From: Gordonia heveisoli
Lineage (GTDB): Bacteria > Actinomycetota > Actinomycetes > Mycobacteriales > Mycobacteriaceae
Assembly (NCBI RefSeq): GCF_030315745.1
Contig: NZ_JASXSH010000023.1
Span: forward strand, 1-64,000
DNA: 64,000 nucleotides
Reading direction: 5' to 3'
Shown here: piece by piece, positions 43,633-52,098 of the stretch
Numbering within the stretch: position 1 is the first letter of the stretch
Layout: the number at the start of each line of letters is the position of its first letter
The notes under the pieces: generated by a model
Told to the model about the DNA's origin: nothing
Databases searched by the model: none
The model's input: only the letters and a program-made list of their open reading frames with translations
Made by a program: the position numbers and the translations under genes

Positions 43633-44064
43633 TCAGGCCAACAGCGCCAAGGTGCCCAATCCGATGAGTGCGCCCACCTTGATCAGTTCCAGGCCGACGT
43701 ACACCAGATGTGCGTGGCTGCGGTGGCTGTGGTCGCCGCCGGCCAGGACCGCATCGGATCGTTTGGTCAGTTGGGGGCGGACGAACAGGATCTGCACGCC
43801 CAACGCGGCAGCTGCGATGCCGATCGCGATGGGTACCCCAGCGCCCGACCAGTCTGTCACCACCACCGCGATGATGATCGCGACCGCCAGCACGGTCTCC
43901 ACCGCGTTCAGCGCACGAAAGACCAGTCTGCCGATACCCAGACCGAGCGGGATGGTGATCCCGGGTGCCCGGAACTTCAGTGGTGCCTCGATGAACGAGA
44001 TGGCCACGACCATGCCCAGCCATAGGAAGGTCAGGGCGGTCACGGCCGCCACCGAGGTACTCAT
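43633..44064 (-). CDS. Four-helix membrane protein coupled to hmp
   Basis: This 143-residue protein has four hydrophobic segments (about 5-22, 47-67, 75-92, 123-141) and a His-rich loop GGDHSHRSHAH between helices 3 and 4. It resembles small DUF4149/TMEM205-like membrane proteins, but I am not certain of the family. Its ATG overlaps the hmp stop (ATGA), so it is translated with Hmp and ends the same transcript. A role linked to nitric oxide or heme/metal handling is inferred from context and the His cluster only. Confidence 0.78.
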   Translation of the reverse strand: MSTSVAAVTALTFLWLGMVVAISFIEAPLKFRAPGITIPLGLGIGRLVFRALNAVETVLAVAIIIAVVVTDWSGAGVPIAIGIAAAALGVQILFVRPQLTKRSDAVLAGGDHSHRSHAHLVYVGLELIKVGALIGLGTLALLA

Positions 44065-45242
44065 CGTGCCGCGGACCGCAGCAACTCCGGTCCGAAGGTC
44101 TCGTAGTGGATCTGTGACTCCGGGACCTCACGGGAGACCAGCTGCTCGCGCATGCCGGCGAGGAATCCGCCCGGTCCGCACAGCATGACGTGGGCATCGT
44201 CGGCGATGTCGATGTCGTCGAGGGTCATGGTGCCGACCCGGATCGACGGCGACTCGAGGTGGCCTGCGCCGTTTTCGTACCACTGGTAGAGGCGCCCGTT
44301 GGGGAGTTTGTCGACCAGTGCGGCGAGCTGCCCGCGGTGTGGCTGACGGTTGCGCGACCGATCGGCGTGCAGAACGGTCACTGGGCGCCGGTCCTGATCG
44401 TTTGCCAGTGCTGTCAGCAGTCCGATGACGGGTGTGCAGCCGATACCGGCCGAGGCTAGGACCACCGGCATGTCGTCGTCGGGGAGGACGAGGTCGCCGA
44501 AGGGGGTGCTCACGTGCAGTCGATCGCCTTCAAAGACCTGCTCGTGCAGGTATGCCGAAACCTCGCCCGCCAGTTTGACGCTGAAGGTCCAGCGGTCGTC
44601 GGTGGGTGATCCGGTGAGGCTGTACTGGCGAATCTGCCGGGCACCGTCGGCCAACGGAACCTGAACCGAGATATATTGTCCCGGACGGAATCCCGGCAAT
44701 GATTCACCATCGCCGGCCAGAGTGAGCGAGATCGTGTCAGGGGAGACCTGGACGCGTTCGGCGACGATGGCGTCGTGCCACACCTGGCCGGGTTTCACAC
44801 CCGCCTGCGCGTAGAGCGACGCTTCCTTCTCGATCAGAAGGTCGGCCATATCCCAGTAGAGCTGATCCCAGGCGTCGGCGACCGGTGGGGTGACGGCATC
44901 GCCGAGGATCTCCACGATCGCGGCGAACAGGTGCTCGTGGACCACGTCGTACTGCGCGCGGGTCACGCCGAGCGACGCGTGCTTGTGGGCGATCCGGTCG
45001 AGGATGAAGCGTTGTCGCCGCACGTCGGGTTCGAGCTGGAGTGCGGCGAAGGCGGCGATCGAACCGGCCAGGGCCTGCGGCTGTTCACCGGTCTTCTGGT
45101 GGGTGCGGTTGAACAGGTTGTCCAGGAGGTCCGGATGTGCGGTGAACAGGCCGCGATAGAAACTCGCGGTGATGTCCGCCAGCGCGCCCTGGACGGCGGG
45201 CAGGGTGGCGGCGAGGGTTGTGCGCTGGGTTTCCGATAGCAC
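44061..45242 (-). CDS. hmp: Flavohemoglobin (nitric oxide dioxygenase)
   Basis: This 393-residue Hmp converts nitric oxide and oxygen to nitrate using NAD(P)H. The globin domain (1-about 140) has the distal-side context FNRTHQKTGEQPQALAGS and proximal heme His in HKHASLGV. The FAD domain has the motif RQYSLT, with PGQYISVQVPL before it, and the NAD domain has SAGIGCTPVIGLL and CGPGGFLAGM. The GTG start follows GGAG. The gene lies 50 bases after the NsrR-type regulator gene and overlaps the membrane protein gene. Confidence 0.95.
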   Translation of the reverse strand: MLSETQRTTLAATLPAVQGALADITASFYRGLFTAHPDLLDNLFNRTHQKTGEQPQALAGSIAAFAALQLEPDVRRQRFILDRIAHKHASLGVTRAQYDVVHEHLFAAIVEILGDAVTPPVADAWDQLYWDMADLLIEKEASLYAQAGVKPGQVWHDAIVAERVQVSPDTISLTLAGDGESLPGFRPGQYISVQVPLADGARQIRQYSLTGSPTDDRWTFSVKLAGEVSAYLHEQVFEGDRLHVSTPFGDLVLPDDDMPVVLASAGIGCTPVIGLLTALANDQDRRPVTVLHADRSRNRQPHRGQLAALVDKLPNGRLYQWYENGAGHLESPSIRVGTMTLDDIDIADDAHVMLCGPGGFLAGMREQLVSREVPESQIHYETFGPELLRSAAR

Positions 45243-45261
45243 TGGTCACTCCGATCGTTTG

Positions 45262-45278
45262 GTGATCAACTTGATCAC
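45262..45278. promoter_or_regulatory. Perfect 8-1-8 palindrome between nsrR and hmp
   Basis: GTGATCAACTTGATCAC is an exact inverted repeat 20 bases upstream of the hmp start. It differs from the palindromes upstream of the regulator gene, so hmp may have its own control point here, or it may be a short hairpin in the shared transcript. Confidence 0.5.
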
Positions 45279-45292
45279 GTTGTTGCCGAGGG

Positions 45293-45817
45293 CTATTCGG
45301 CAAGTCTGGTTATTCCGCGTGCGGTGGCGGCCGCGGGTGGGGACAGGGTGAGCAACACCCCTGCGGTGGGTTCGAGCACGAGATCGGCGACGGTCATGTC
45401 GTCGAGGCTGGCAAAGAAGGCGGCCCGGGCGCGGGTGAGCGCACCGCGCAACCGGCATGCGCCGCGCAGTGGGCAGGGTTGTGGCCCTTCGCAATCGACG
45501 ACCTCACCATCTCCCTCCAGAGCTTCGGCCAGCCAGCCGATCTGGGCCGTCCGGCCGAGTTCGGTGATCACCAGGCCACCGGTTCGGCCGCGTCGTGAAT
45601 GGACGACGCCCAACTCGGAGAGTCGGCTGACGACCTTGGCGACATGGGTGAGCGGCACCGACAGCTCGGCGGCCAGCAGCCTGGTGGTCAGCTGTGTCGG
45701 GGTCGGTTGGATCGGGACCTGTGGGGTGAGGTCGGTCGATGCCTGCGCTGCCGGCGCCCCGATGGCCAGGCGCATGACGACCCGGAGGCCGATGTCGGTG
45801 AACCTGGTGAGTTGCAT
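45293..45817 (-). CDS. nsrR: Rrf2 family regulator, NsrR-type
   Basis: This 174-residue Rrf2 protein has a winged helix (MQLTRFTDIGLRVVMRL...VPLTHVAKVVSRLSELGVVHSRRGRTGGL) and three cysteines, Cys109, Cys115 and Cys121 (C-x5-C-x5-C), as in [4Fe-4S] NsrR nitric oxide sensors. An unusual Pro/Thr-rich insertion of about 20 residues (21-42) interrupts the N-terminal helix region before LTTRLLAAEL. It is first in the transcript with hmp, which is the classical NsrR target. Confidence 0.88.
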   Translation of the reverse strand: MQLTRFTDIGLRVVMRLAIGAPAAQASTDLTPQVPIQPTPTQLTTRLLAAELSVPLTHVAKVVSRLSELGVVHSRRGRTGGLVITELGRTAQIGWLAEALEGDGEVVDCEGPQPCPLRGACRLRGALTRARAAFFASLDDMTVADLVLEPTAGVLLTLSPPAAATARGITRLAE

Positions 45818-45838
45818 ATCTCGAGTAGATCATATTCG

Positions 45839-45864
45839 GCATCTGAGATGCGCATTTAAATGCG
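45839..45864. promoter_or_regulatory. Overlapping palindromes, NsrR operator candidate
   Basis: GCATCT-G-AGATGC (45839-45851) and CGCATTTAAATGCG (45851-45864) are both exact palindromes sharing one base. They lie 22-47 bases upstream of the regulator start. Both resemble NsrR sites, whose half-site is of the AGATGCATTT type. The permease gene starts 128 bases beyond on the other strand. Confidence 0.65.
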
Positions 45865-45991
45865 GTGACCCCCATCACTTTTCGAAGCCTGGATCGAGAT
45901 GGGCGGCGCGACGTCGGCGAAGCTCGGATTCGCCAGTGGCACAATCGCGATCAGCGCGCGCGGTCATAAATTATGCCGCAGACTATGGCCC

Positions 45992-47332
45992 ATGAGTCCA
46001 GAGCATTTAGGCCCTGATGGGTCCGTCGAAGGTCCGGCATCCGCCGCTGGGGGGCAGGCCGGAGAAGCCGGCTTCTTCGGCTGGCGCACGGTGACCGCGC
46101 AGGGCGTCGACACCGTGATCCGGCCGGACGAACGACTCACCTGGCCCCGCACCGTCGGCATCGGACTGCAGCACGTCGTCGCGATGTTCGGCGCGACCTT
46201 CCTGGTTCCCGCGCTCACCGGCTTTCCGCCGGCGACCACCCTCCTGTTCTCGGGTATCGGCACCCTGCTGTTCTTGCTGATCACCCGCAACCGACTACCG
46301 AGCTACCTCGGGTCCAGCTTTGCGATCATTGCGCCGGTGGGTGCCGCGACGGCATCGAACGGTCAGTCGTCGGCGCTCGGCGGCATCGTGATCGTCGGAG
46401 CGCTGCTGGTCGTGATCGGCGTGATCGTCCACCTCGCAGGCACCGGATGGATCGAAACACTGATGCCGCCGGTGGTGACCGGCGCGATCGTGGCGCTCAT
46501 CGGCCTGAACCTGGCGCCCAACGCAAAAGAGAACTATGAGCAGGGGGCGGTGACCGCGACCGTCGTCCTGGTGCTCCTGATCGCGGCCATCGTGCTGTTC
46601 CGCGGGTTGATCGGTCGGCTCGCCATCGTCATCAGCGTCGTCCTCGGCTATCTGTTCGCCCTGATCCGCGACGAGGTCGACACCAGTGCGATCGCCTCGG
46701 CGCGATGGGTGGGATTCCCGGACTTTCAGGCCCCGTCGTTTCATCTGTCGGTGATTCCGATGTTCCTCCCGGTGGTTCTGGTGCTCGTCGTCGAGAACAT
46801 CGGGCATGTGAAGTCGGTGGGCATGATGACCGGGATCGACTACGACAAGCGCATCGGCCGGGCGTTGGCCGCCGACGGACTGGCCACCATGCTCGCCGGT
46901 AGCGGGGGCGGCTCGGCGACGACGACCTACGCCGAGAACATCGGTGTCATGGCCGCGACGAAGGTGTACTCGACGGCCGCTTATTGGGTGGCGGGTACCG
47001 CGGCGATCTTGCTCGGGTTGTCGCCGAAGGTCGGCGCGGTGATCGACTCGATCCCGCCCGGCGTACTCGGCGGGGTGACCACGGTGCTCTACGGATTGGT
47101 CGGCATCATCGGTATCCAGATCTGGGTCAGCAATGGGGTGGACTTCTCCAAACCGATCAACCAGTTCACCGCGGCGATCCCGTTGATCATCGGTATCGCG
47201 AACTATGAACGGGCGGTCGGCGACGTTCAATTTGGCGGCATTGCGCTGGGTTCTGTTGCGGCGCTGGTGATCTACCACGTGATGCACTTCGTCGGCGGGT
47301 GGCGGGGTACTGCGGGAGTGCCCCAACGCTGA
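45992..47332 (+). CDS. Uracil/xanthine-type nucleobase permease (NCS2 family)
   Basis: This 446-residue transporter of the NCS2/UraA family has about 12-14 membrane segments. It carries the family motif VVENIGHVKSVGMMTG, the usual glutamate position in helix 8, and later SATTTYAENIGVMAATKVYS, which holds the second substrate-binding Glu (YAENIG). This pattern fits a uracil- or xanthine-proton symporter; the substrate cannot be resolved. I chose the ATG at 45992, giving a 35-residue hydrophilic N-terminus; the earlier frame start would overlap the operator region. Divergent from nsrR and convergent with the hydrolase gene. Confidence 0.9.
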   Translation: MSPEHLGPDGSVEGPASAAGGQAGEAGFFGWRTVTAQGVDTVIRPDERLTWPRTVGIGLQHVVAMFGATFLVPALTGFPPATTLLFSGIGTLLFLLITRNRLPSYLGSSFAIIAPVGAATASNGQSSALGGIVIVGALLVVIGVIVHLAGTGWIETLMPPVVTGAIVALIGLNLAPNAKENYEQGAVTATVVLVLLIAAIVLFRGLIGRLAIVISVVLGYLFALIRDEVDTSAIASARWVGFPDFQAPSFHLSVIPMFLPVVLVLVVENIGHVKSVGMMTGIDYDKRIGRALAADGLATMLAGSGGGSATTTYAENIGVMAATKVYSTAAYWVAGTAAILLGLSPKVGAVIDSIPPGVLGGVTTVLYGLVGIIGIQIWVSNGVDFSKPINQFTAAIPLIIGIANYERAVGDVQFGGIALGSVAALVIYHVMHFVGGWRGTAGVPQR

Positions 47333-47339
47333 CCGCTGC

Positions 47340-49148
47340 TCACCGAGGCACCGTGCGATTCCACGATTCCGGGAGTGTGCCGACCCCGCCGACCCCATAG
47401 GTGTCCCGGAATTCGTAGTGGCCGCCCGGTAGATAGCCCAGCGTGTGCTCGCCGGCCCAGTTCAGGAGGCCCCGGGCCAGATCGCGGGCGTCTCCTTCGG
47501 CGTCGATGTCGGGTTCGCGTTCGACGTAGAGGTCCGGCGGTTGACCGGTGATCACCTTCACCATGTTGCGGAAGGCCGTGGATTGGGGGTCGTCCCAGTA
47601 TCCGCCGTGTGCTGAGGGGCCCGAGTCGACCACCACGCCGTTCCTGGTGAAAGTGCCGGTGTCGAGGCGTGTGACCCCCGGTGCGGAATCCGGATCGTCG
47701 CCGTGGGGGTTCTCCGGGATCGATTGGAAGTACTGGATGGGGTCACCCGGGTAGGTGAGCGAATACCGATGTGCGTCGGGATTGACCCATGGGCCGTCGT
47801 AGACCCCGGTGCCTGCCGACGACGCGTAGATGACGTTGTCGGCGCGTAAGCCGAGTTGTTCGGCGCTGCCGACTATGGAACCACCGTAGGAGTGACCGAT
47901 GAAAGTGGTTGTGGCGCCCGGGGCGTGAGCGGCGATCTCGGCGTCGAGTTCGTGACCGAAGGCCACGAGTCGTGGCGCCATCTCCCGTGCGAATCGGGGA
48001 TCGACGGCGCTGCCCCGCAGATCATCGATCGCGTGGTCGTTGGCATGGAACGGGTCGAGCAACGACCAGGCGATGGTGCCGCCGAGGTTGTCAAAGGCAA
48101 GTCGCTGTGGCAGGTCTCCGTCGGCGTAGAGCAGGACCGGGCCGTGAGTCTGACGTGCCAACTCGAAGGCCGAGCGACGGTTGGAATCCGAGCTGTTCAG
48201 ATTGGTGCCGGTACCGGGCACATAGACGGTCGCGTTCCGGACTCCCGGCTCGAGGTTGCCGATCATCTCGACGAATCGTCCGTTGGGGGTGCTGGCGAAG
48301 GCGATGAAGCGGCGCTCGGAGGTGTGGTCGCCGTGCGGGTCGTCCGATGTCCACGGGTCGGGTTGCTGGGTGAGCAGTTCCCGCAGCTTCTGGGCCCGCT
48401 CGCCGGTTCCTCGTCCAGCACGGATCTCCTCGACGATCGCGTTCCGGATATTGATCTCATTGGCCGTCGCGCGATGCTCGAAGGGAACACCGTCGAGGTT
48501 GCCCATGATTCTCGGGTCGGCCTGGATCATCCGCCGAATATCGGCCGGTGACATCTGGGCGAGTACGGTCCGACGCTGATCCGGACGCATACCCGCGAGG
48601 AGTCGTACGGCCGCGTCCGGGTCGAGGGTGGTGCCACCGGGGACGGTGACGTCGGGTTGTCCGTTGATCATCGCGGTCAGATCGGTACTGAGATCCGCGA
48701 GTCGTCGGGCGTACCGATCGTCGATCTCGGACACGGCGTCGAGGGCCTCGGAGATCGCGGAGGCCGCCGATCTCGTCTCCGGTGCTGCCTCGTCGCCGGG
48801 GTCGGAGACCATGCCGTGGTCATCGACGTCGAATCCTTGAGCGCGGGCGTCGGCGACGAGGCGGAGCGCGTGGTCGCGGGCGTAGGTGAGGTCGGTTGCG
48901 GCGTCAGCGGCCTCGTCGGCGATCTGCTGCAACACGTTTCGGACTTCACAACCGTGGTCGAGTTCCGCACGGATGCGGTATGTCGATGCATTGTGTGTGC
49001 GTCCGAACCAGAAGGTGGCGTCGTCGGTAGCCCGCACCGAACGCCGCAGGCTCTGCTCGAGTTCGGCGGCGGTGAATCCGGCGCGCGCGGCCGCCCGCCC
49101 GATCGAGTCGGTGTGCCATTGCTGCAACTGGGTGATCGTGGGGCGCAT
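47340..49148 (-). CDS. DUF1023 alpha/beta hydrolase with long helical N-terminus
   Basis: This 602-residue protein has about 250 helical residues at the N-terminus and a C-terminal alpha/beta hydrolase of the DUF1023 type. The nucleophile elbow is FIGHSYGGSIVG, and YVPGTGTNLN is near the oxyanion strand. A late PSAHGGYWD segment is a candidate catalytic His context. The N-terminal region is rich in charged and alanine residues, like the helical export domains of WXG100/LXG-type secreted effectors. Its start overlaps the stop of a small helical-protein gene by one base (TGATG). Substrate and export are unproven; a type VII secretion effector or toxin is one possibility. Confidence 0.8.
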   Translation of the reverse strand: MRPTITQLQQWHTDSIGRAAARAGFTAAELEQSLRRSVRATDDATFWFGRTHNASTYRIRAELDHGCEVRNVLQQIADEAADAATDLTYARDHALRLVADARAQGFDVDDHGMVSDPGDEAAPETRSAASAISEALDAVSEIDDRYARRLADLSTDLTAMINGQPDVTVPGGTTLDPDAAVRLLAGMRPDQRRTVLAQMSPADIRRMIQADPRIMGNLDGVPFEHRATANEINIRNAIVEEIRAGRGTGERAQKLRELLTQQPDPWTSDDPHGDHTSERRFIAFASTPNGRFVEMIGNLEPGVRNATVYVPGTGTNLNSSDSNRRSAFELARQTHGPVLLYADGDLPQRLAFDNLGGTIAWSLLDPFHANDHAIDDLRGSAVDPRFAREMAPRLVAFGHELDAEIAAHAPGATTTFIGHSYGGSIVGSAEQLGLRADNVIYASSAGTGVYDGPWVNPDAHRYSLTYPGDPIQYFQSIPENPHGDDPDSAPGVTRLDTGTFTRNGVVVDSGPSAHGGYWDDPQSTAFRNMVKVITGQPPDLYVEREPDIDAEGDARDLARGLLNWAGEHTLGYLPGGHYEFRDTYGVGGVGTLPESWNRTVPR

Positions 49149-49471
49149 CAGCGGTGCCGCATCTCGTCGAAGGCGGCCGCCGCGGTGTTGTCGGTGTCGG
49201 CGCTCTCCGAGTTGAAGGTGCGCAACACCCGGCTCATCTGTGCGAGTCGGTCGGCGATCGACCCGGTAGCCCGTGCGGCTGGCTGCGCGGCCGAACACAA
49301 GGCTTGCGCCACCGCACTGCCCGGCGCGAGCGCCTTCGTGAACGGATCGAAGTCGAGTGCATGGATGGCGATGCTCTGCGTGAACCACGCGTTGGCGATC
49401 GACGTGATCTCCGGTTGGTGGACCCCGAAGGTGTCGAACAGTTCGAATGGGCCGCGGGTGCGGGGAGCCAT
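49148..49471 (-). CDS. Small helical protein coupled to the DUF1023 hydrolase gene
   Basis: This 107-residue protein starts MAPRTRGPFELFDTFGV and is predicted mostly helical, with Trp-x-x (AWFTQS) near the middle of the first helix and a helical C-terminal half ending AAAAFDEM. Its size and position directly upstream of a long effector-like hydrolase match the WXG100/EspC-like partner proteins of type VII secretion substrates, but the canonical W-x-G motif is not present. The start at 49471 has GGAGCC-type bases upstream. Family assignment is tentative. Confidence 0.7.
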   Translation of the reverse strand: MAPRTRGPFELFDTFGVHQPEITSIANAWFTQSIAIHALDFDPFTKALAPGSAVAQALCSAAQPAARATGSIADRLAQMSRVLRTFNSESADTDNTAAAAFDEMRHR

Positions 49472-49571
49472 GAGTCCTCCGTCGATCGATGGACGCGATG
49501 GTGATTCGAGCGGGACATCGCGTTGGGTGGTTGCAGAAATCGACGCAGTGGGTCGCGGTTCGGTTCCATGC

Positions 49572-49598
49572 CCGGCCACCGGCCACCGGCCACCGGCC
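49572..49598. repeat. 7-bp tandem repeat
   Basis: CCGGCCA is repeated three times plus six bases of a fourth copy, in the 237-bp gap between the small helical-protein gene and tRNA-Arg. The gap otherwise shows no gene. Confidence 0.85.
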
Positions 49599-49708
49599 TG
49601 CATCGTCGCGCCGTGCGAGCCCGTAACAGTCGGGATGTCGTAGACTCCAGATGCTCGGCGCGGTGACAACCACGGCCGGGCCGTCGGAATGCCCGTGGCG
49701 CCGACGTT

Positions 49709-49782
49709 GCCTCCGTAGCTCAGGTGGATAGAGCAAGGGCCTTCTAATCCCTAGGTCGCAGGTTCGAATCCTGCCGGGGGCG
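49709..49782 (+). tRNA. tRNA-Arg (TCT)
   Basis: The acceptor arm pairs GCCTCCG with CGGGGGC (one T-G). The D-arm AGCTCAGGTGGATAGAGC, anticodon loop CTTCTAA (anticodon TCT) and T-loop GTTCGAATC are standard. CCA is not encoded. The 69-bp repeat starts right after it. Confidence 0.95.
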
Positions 49783-49940
49783 CGGTGACATCCCTGCCGG
49801 CCTCCGGCCGGTGTGCGCCCACCGTGTGTGCAAGAGATTCATGCGGGCGCACGGTGACATCCCTGCCGGCCTCCGGCCGGTGTGCGCCCACCGTGTGTGC
49901 AAGAGATTCATGCGGGCGCACGGTGACATCCCTGCCGGCA
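49783..49940. repeat. 69-bp direct repeat at the 3' end of tRNA-Arg
   Basis: Two identical 69-base units start at 49783 and 49852, and the first about 19 bases of a third start at 49921. Each unit holds a short hairpin (CCGGCC-TCC-GGCCGG) and a longer inverted pair (GTGCGCCC...GGGCGCAC) around about 24 bases. The unit boundary resembles the tRNA 3' end (GGGCGC followed by GGTGACATCC). No gene is seen in 49783-50049 apart from the start of the CopD-CtaG gene. Confidence 0.9.
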
Positions 49941-50049
49941 CCGTCGCCGCACCCTTTCGCATCGCCGGTCGGCCGCAGTGCTGTGGGCGGCGCCACCTCG
50001 GTGTCGGGCCGCGGGTCACCTGCGACGACGACCGTCTTACAGTTGAGGG

Positions 50050-52080
50050 ATGACCCGCACGAAGCCGACACCCAAGGCGGAACCGGCTCGTGATTCGATG
50101 CGCGAGCCGCATGGTCTCGTCGCCGGTATCTGGTGGGCGCTCGCCTGGATCGGTGCGATCGTGGCGATCGCCATCACGGCCGACTCTGCCGCTTCTGCGC
50201 TCCAACTGACCGGTGTGCCCGACCCCGGTCCGCTCACCACCTACGGTCTGCCTGCGCTTACCGTGATCGGCGAGATCGCGGCCGCGGTTGCGCTCGGGTC
50301 GGCAGTCTTCGCCGCCTTCTTCGTGCCTCCGCAGTCCGACGGTGTGCTCGACGTCGGCGGCTTCCGGGCCATCCGGATCGCGTCGACCGGTGCGCTGGTG
50401 TGGGCGATCTGCGCGGTGCTGCTGATGCCGATGTCGGTGTCGGAGGTGAGCGGGGAACCGCTGTCGACGACGATCCAGCCGGCCAATCTGTGGCGGGTAC
50501 ACGATCAGGTCGCCGACGTTCGGACCTGGTTCTGGACCGCGCTGTTCGCACTGATCGCGGCCGTCTTCGCCCGAACCACACTGCGGTGGGGGCCGACCTT
50601 CGCCACCCTCGCGTTCGCCATTCTGAGTCTGATGCCAGCCGCCCTGGCCGGACATTCGTCGACCGGTGGCGACCACGACATCGCCACCAACAGTCTGATC
50701 CTGCACATCCTCGGCGCCACCCTGTGGCTGGGTGGGCTCTTCGCCGTCGTCACCTACGCGCTGGCGCACGGGCACTGGCGATCGTTGGCGGTGCGCCGGT
50801 ACTCCCGGGTGGCGTTCTGGTGCATCCTCGTCGTCGGGGCGAGTGGTGTGATCAACGCGCTGGTCCGGATCTCGATCGGCGATCTGTTCACCAGCGACTA
50901 CGGCCGGTTCGTCGTCGCCAAAGCGGTCGCCCTGCTGATTCTGGGCGGCTTGGGCGCCTGGCATCGACGTCGGACGATCGCGGCTCTGGACGACGACGGC
51001 GGCGGTGCGCGGTCCCTGTTCGTGCGGTTCGGTCTGGTCGAGCTCGCGGTGTTCGCGGCCACCTTCGGACTGGCCGTCGGACTGTCGCGGACGCCGCCCC
51101 CGGGCCTGGACACCCAGCAGCCGACGATCGTCGAAACCGTCATCGGCTACCGGATCGACGAGCCGCCGACCTTCGCACGCATCCTCACCGACTGGCGCTT
51201 CGACCTCGTCTTCGGATCGCTGGCAATCGTGCTCGCCGTCGTATACCTGCGTGGGGTGTGGCGCCTGCACCGCCGCGGTGACGCGTGGCCGGTGGGCCGC
51301 ACCGTTGCCTGGCTCCTCGGCTGCCTGCTGCTGCTGTTCGCGACGTCGTCGGGGATGGGCGTCTACGGGCCGGCGATGTTCAGCGTGCACATGATCGCGC
51401 ACATGATGATGTCGATGATGGTTCCGGTACTGCTGGTCCTCGGCGGCCCGGTCACCCTCGCGTTGCGCGCCCTGCCCCCGGCCGGACGCGGCAATCCGCC
51501 CGGCCCGCGGGAATGGATCTCCGAGGCCATCCACAGTCTGCCGTCGCGGATCGTCACCCATCCCGGCATCGCCGCCACCATGTTCGTCGGCAGCTTCTAC
51601 ATCCTGTATCTGGGCGGGCTGTTCGAGGCGGTGGTCCCGTACCACGCCGCCCACCTGCTGATGAATCTGCACTTCCTGCTCAGCGGCTACCTCTTCTACT
51701 GGATCGTGATCGGTATCGATCCGGCGCCGAGGCAGGTCTCACCGGTCGCCAAACTCGGCATCGTCTGGGGATCGCTGCCGTTCCACGCGTTCTTCGGTGT
51801 CGCGCTGATGATGACGAGCACGGTGATCGCCGAGAGCTACTACCGCAGCCTGCATCTGCCGTGGGATATCGATCTGTTCGACGACCAACGCGTCGGCGGT
51901 GGCATCGCGTGGGCGGCCGGGGAGATCCCGCTCGTCGTCATCATGCTGGCGCTACTCGTGCAGTGGCGGCGCAGCGACGAAACGCAGGCCCGCCGCTACG
52001 ACCGGCGCGCGGCCCGCGACCACGACGCCGAACTCGAGGACTACAACGACATGCTCAAGGAACTCAACAACCGTCGTTGA
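50050..52080 (+). CDS. CopD-CtaG fusion membrane protein
   Basis: This 676-residue protein has about 14-16 membrane segments. The N-terminal half (about 25-330) is CopD-like, with HSSTGGDHD and HILGATLWLGGLF His motifs. The C-terminal half (about 380-640) is the CtaG/caa3 oxidase assembly family, with HMIAHMMMSMMVP, YHAAHLLMNLHFLLSGYLFYW and FHAFFGVALMM, typical metal-ligand His patterns. Such fusions are common in actinobacteria and are thought to move copper to cytochrome c oxidase or across the membrane. It starts with ATG; TTGAGGG lies upstream. A strong hairpin follows the stop. Confidence 0.9.
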   Translation: MTRTKPTPKAEPARDSMREPHGLVAGIWWALAWIGAIVAIAITADSAASALQLTGVPDPGPLTTYGLPALTVIGEIAAAVALGSAVFAAFFVPPQSDGVLDVGGFRAIRIASTGALVWAICAVLLMPMSVSEVSGEPLSTTIQPANLWRVHDQVADVRTWFWTALFALIAAVFARTTLRWGPTFATLAFAILSLMPAALAGHSSTGGDHDIATNSLILHILGATLWLGGLFAVVTYALAHGHWRSLAVRRYSRVAFWCILVVGASGVINALVRISIGDLFTSDYGRFVVAKAVALLILGGLGAWHRRRTIAALDDDGGGARSLFVRFGLVELAVFAATFGLAVGLSRTPPPGLDTQQPTIVETVIGYRIDEPPTFARILTDWRFDLVFGSLAIVLAVVYLRGVWRLHRRGDAWPVGRTVAWLLGCLLLLFATSSGMGVYGPAMFSVHMIAHMMMSMMVPVLLVLGGPVTLALRALPPAGRGNPPGPREWISEAIHSLPSRIVTHPGIAATMFVGSFYILYLGGLFEAVVPYHAAHLLMNLHFLLSGYLFYWIVIGIDPAPRQVSPVAKLGIVWGSLPFHAFFGVALMMTSTVIAESYYRSLHLPWDIDLFDDQRVGGGIAWAAGEIPLVVIMLALLVQWRRSDETQARRYDRRAARDHDAELEDYNDMLKELNNRR

Positions 52081-52098
52081 TCTCCGGAGGAATAGGGA

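Noticed and set aside
49783..49940. CRISPR array at the 69-bp repeats
   Set aside because: The copies are contiguous with no unique spacers, only 2.3 units exist, and there are no cas genes.
49744..51672. A 642-codon leftward frame across the 69-bp repeat and the CopD-CtaG gene
   Set aside because: Repeated residues come only from the DNA repeat, the rest is antisense to a clear membrane protein, and it would include the tRNA 3' end region.
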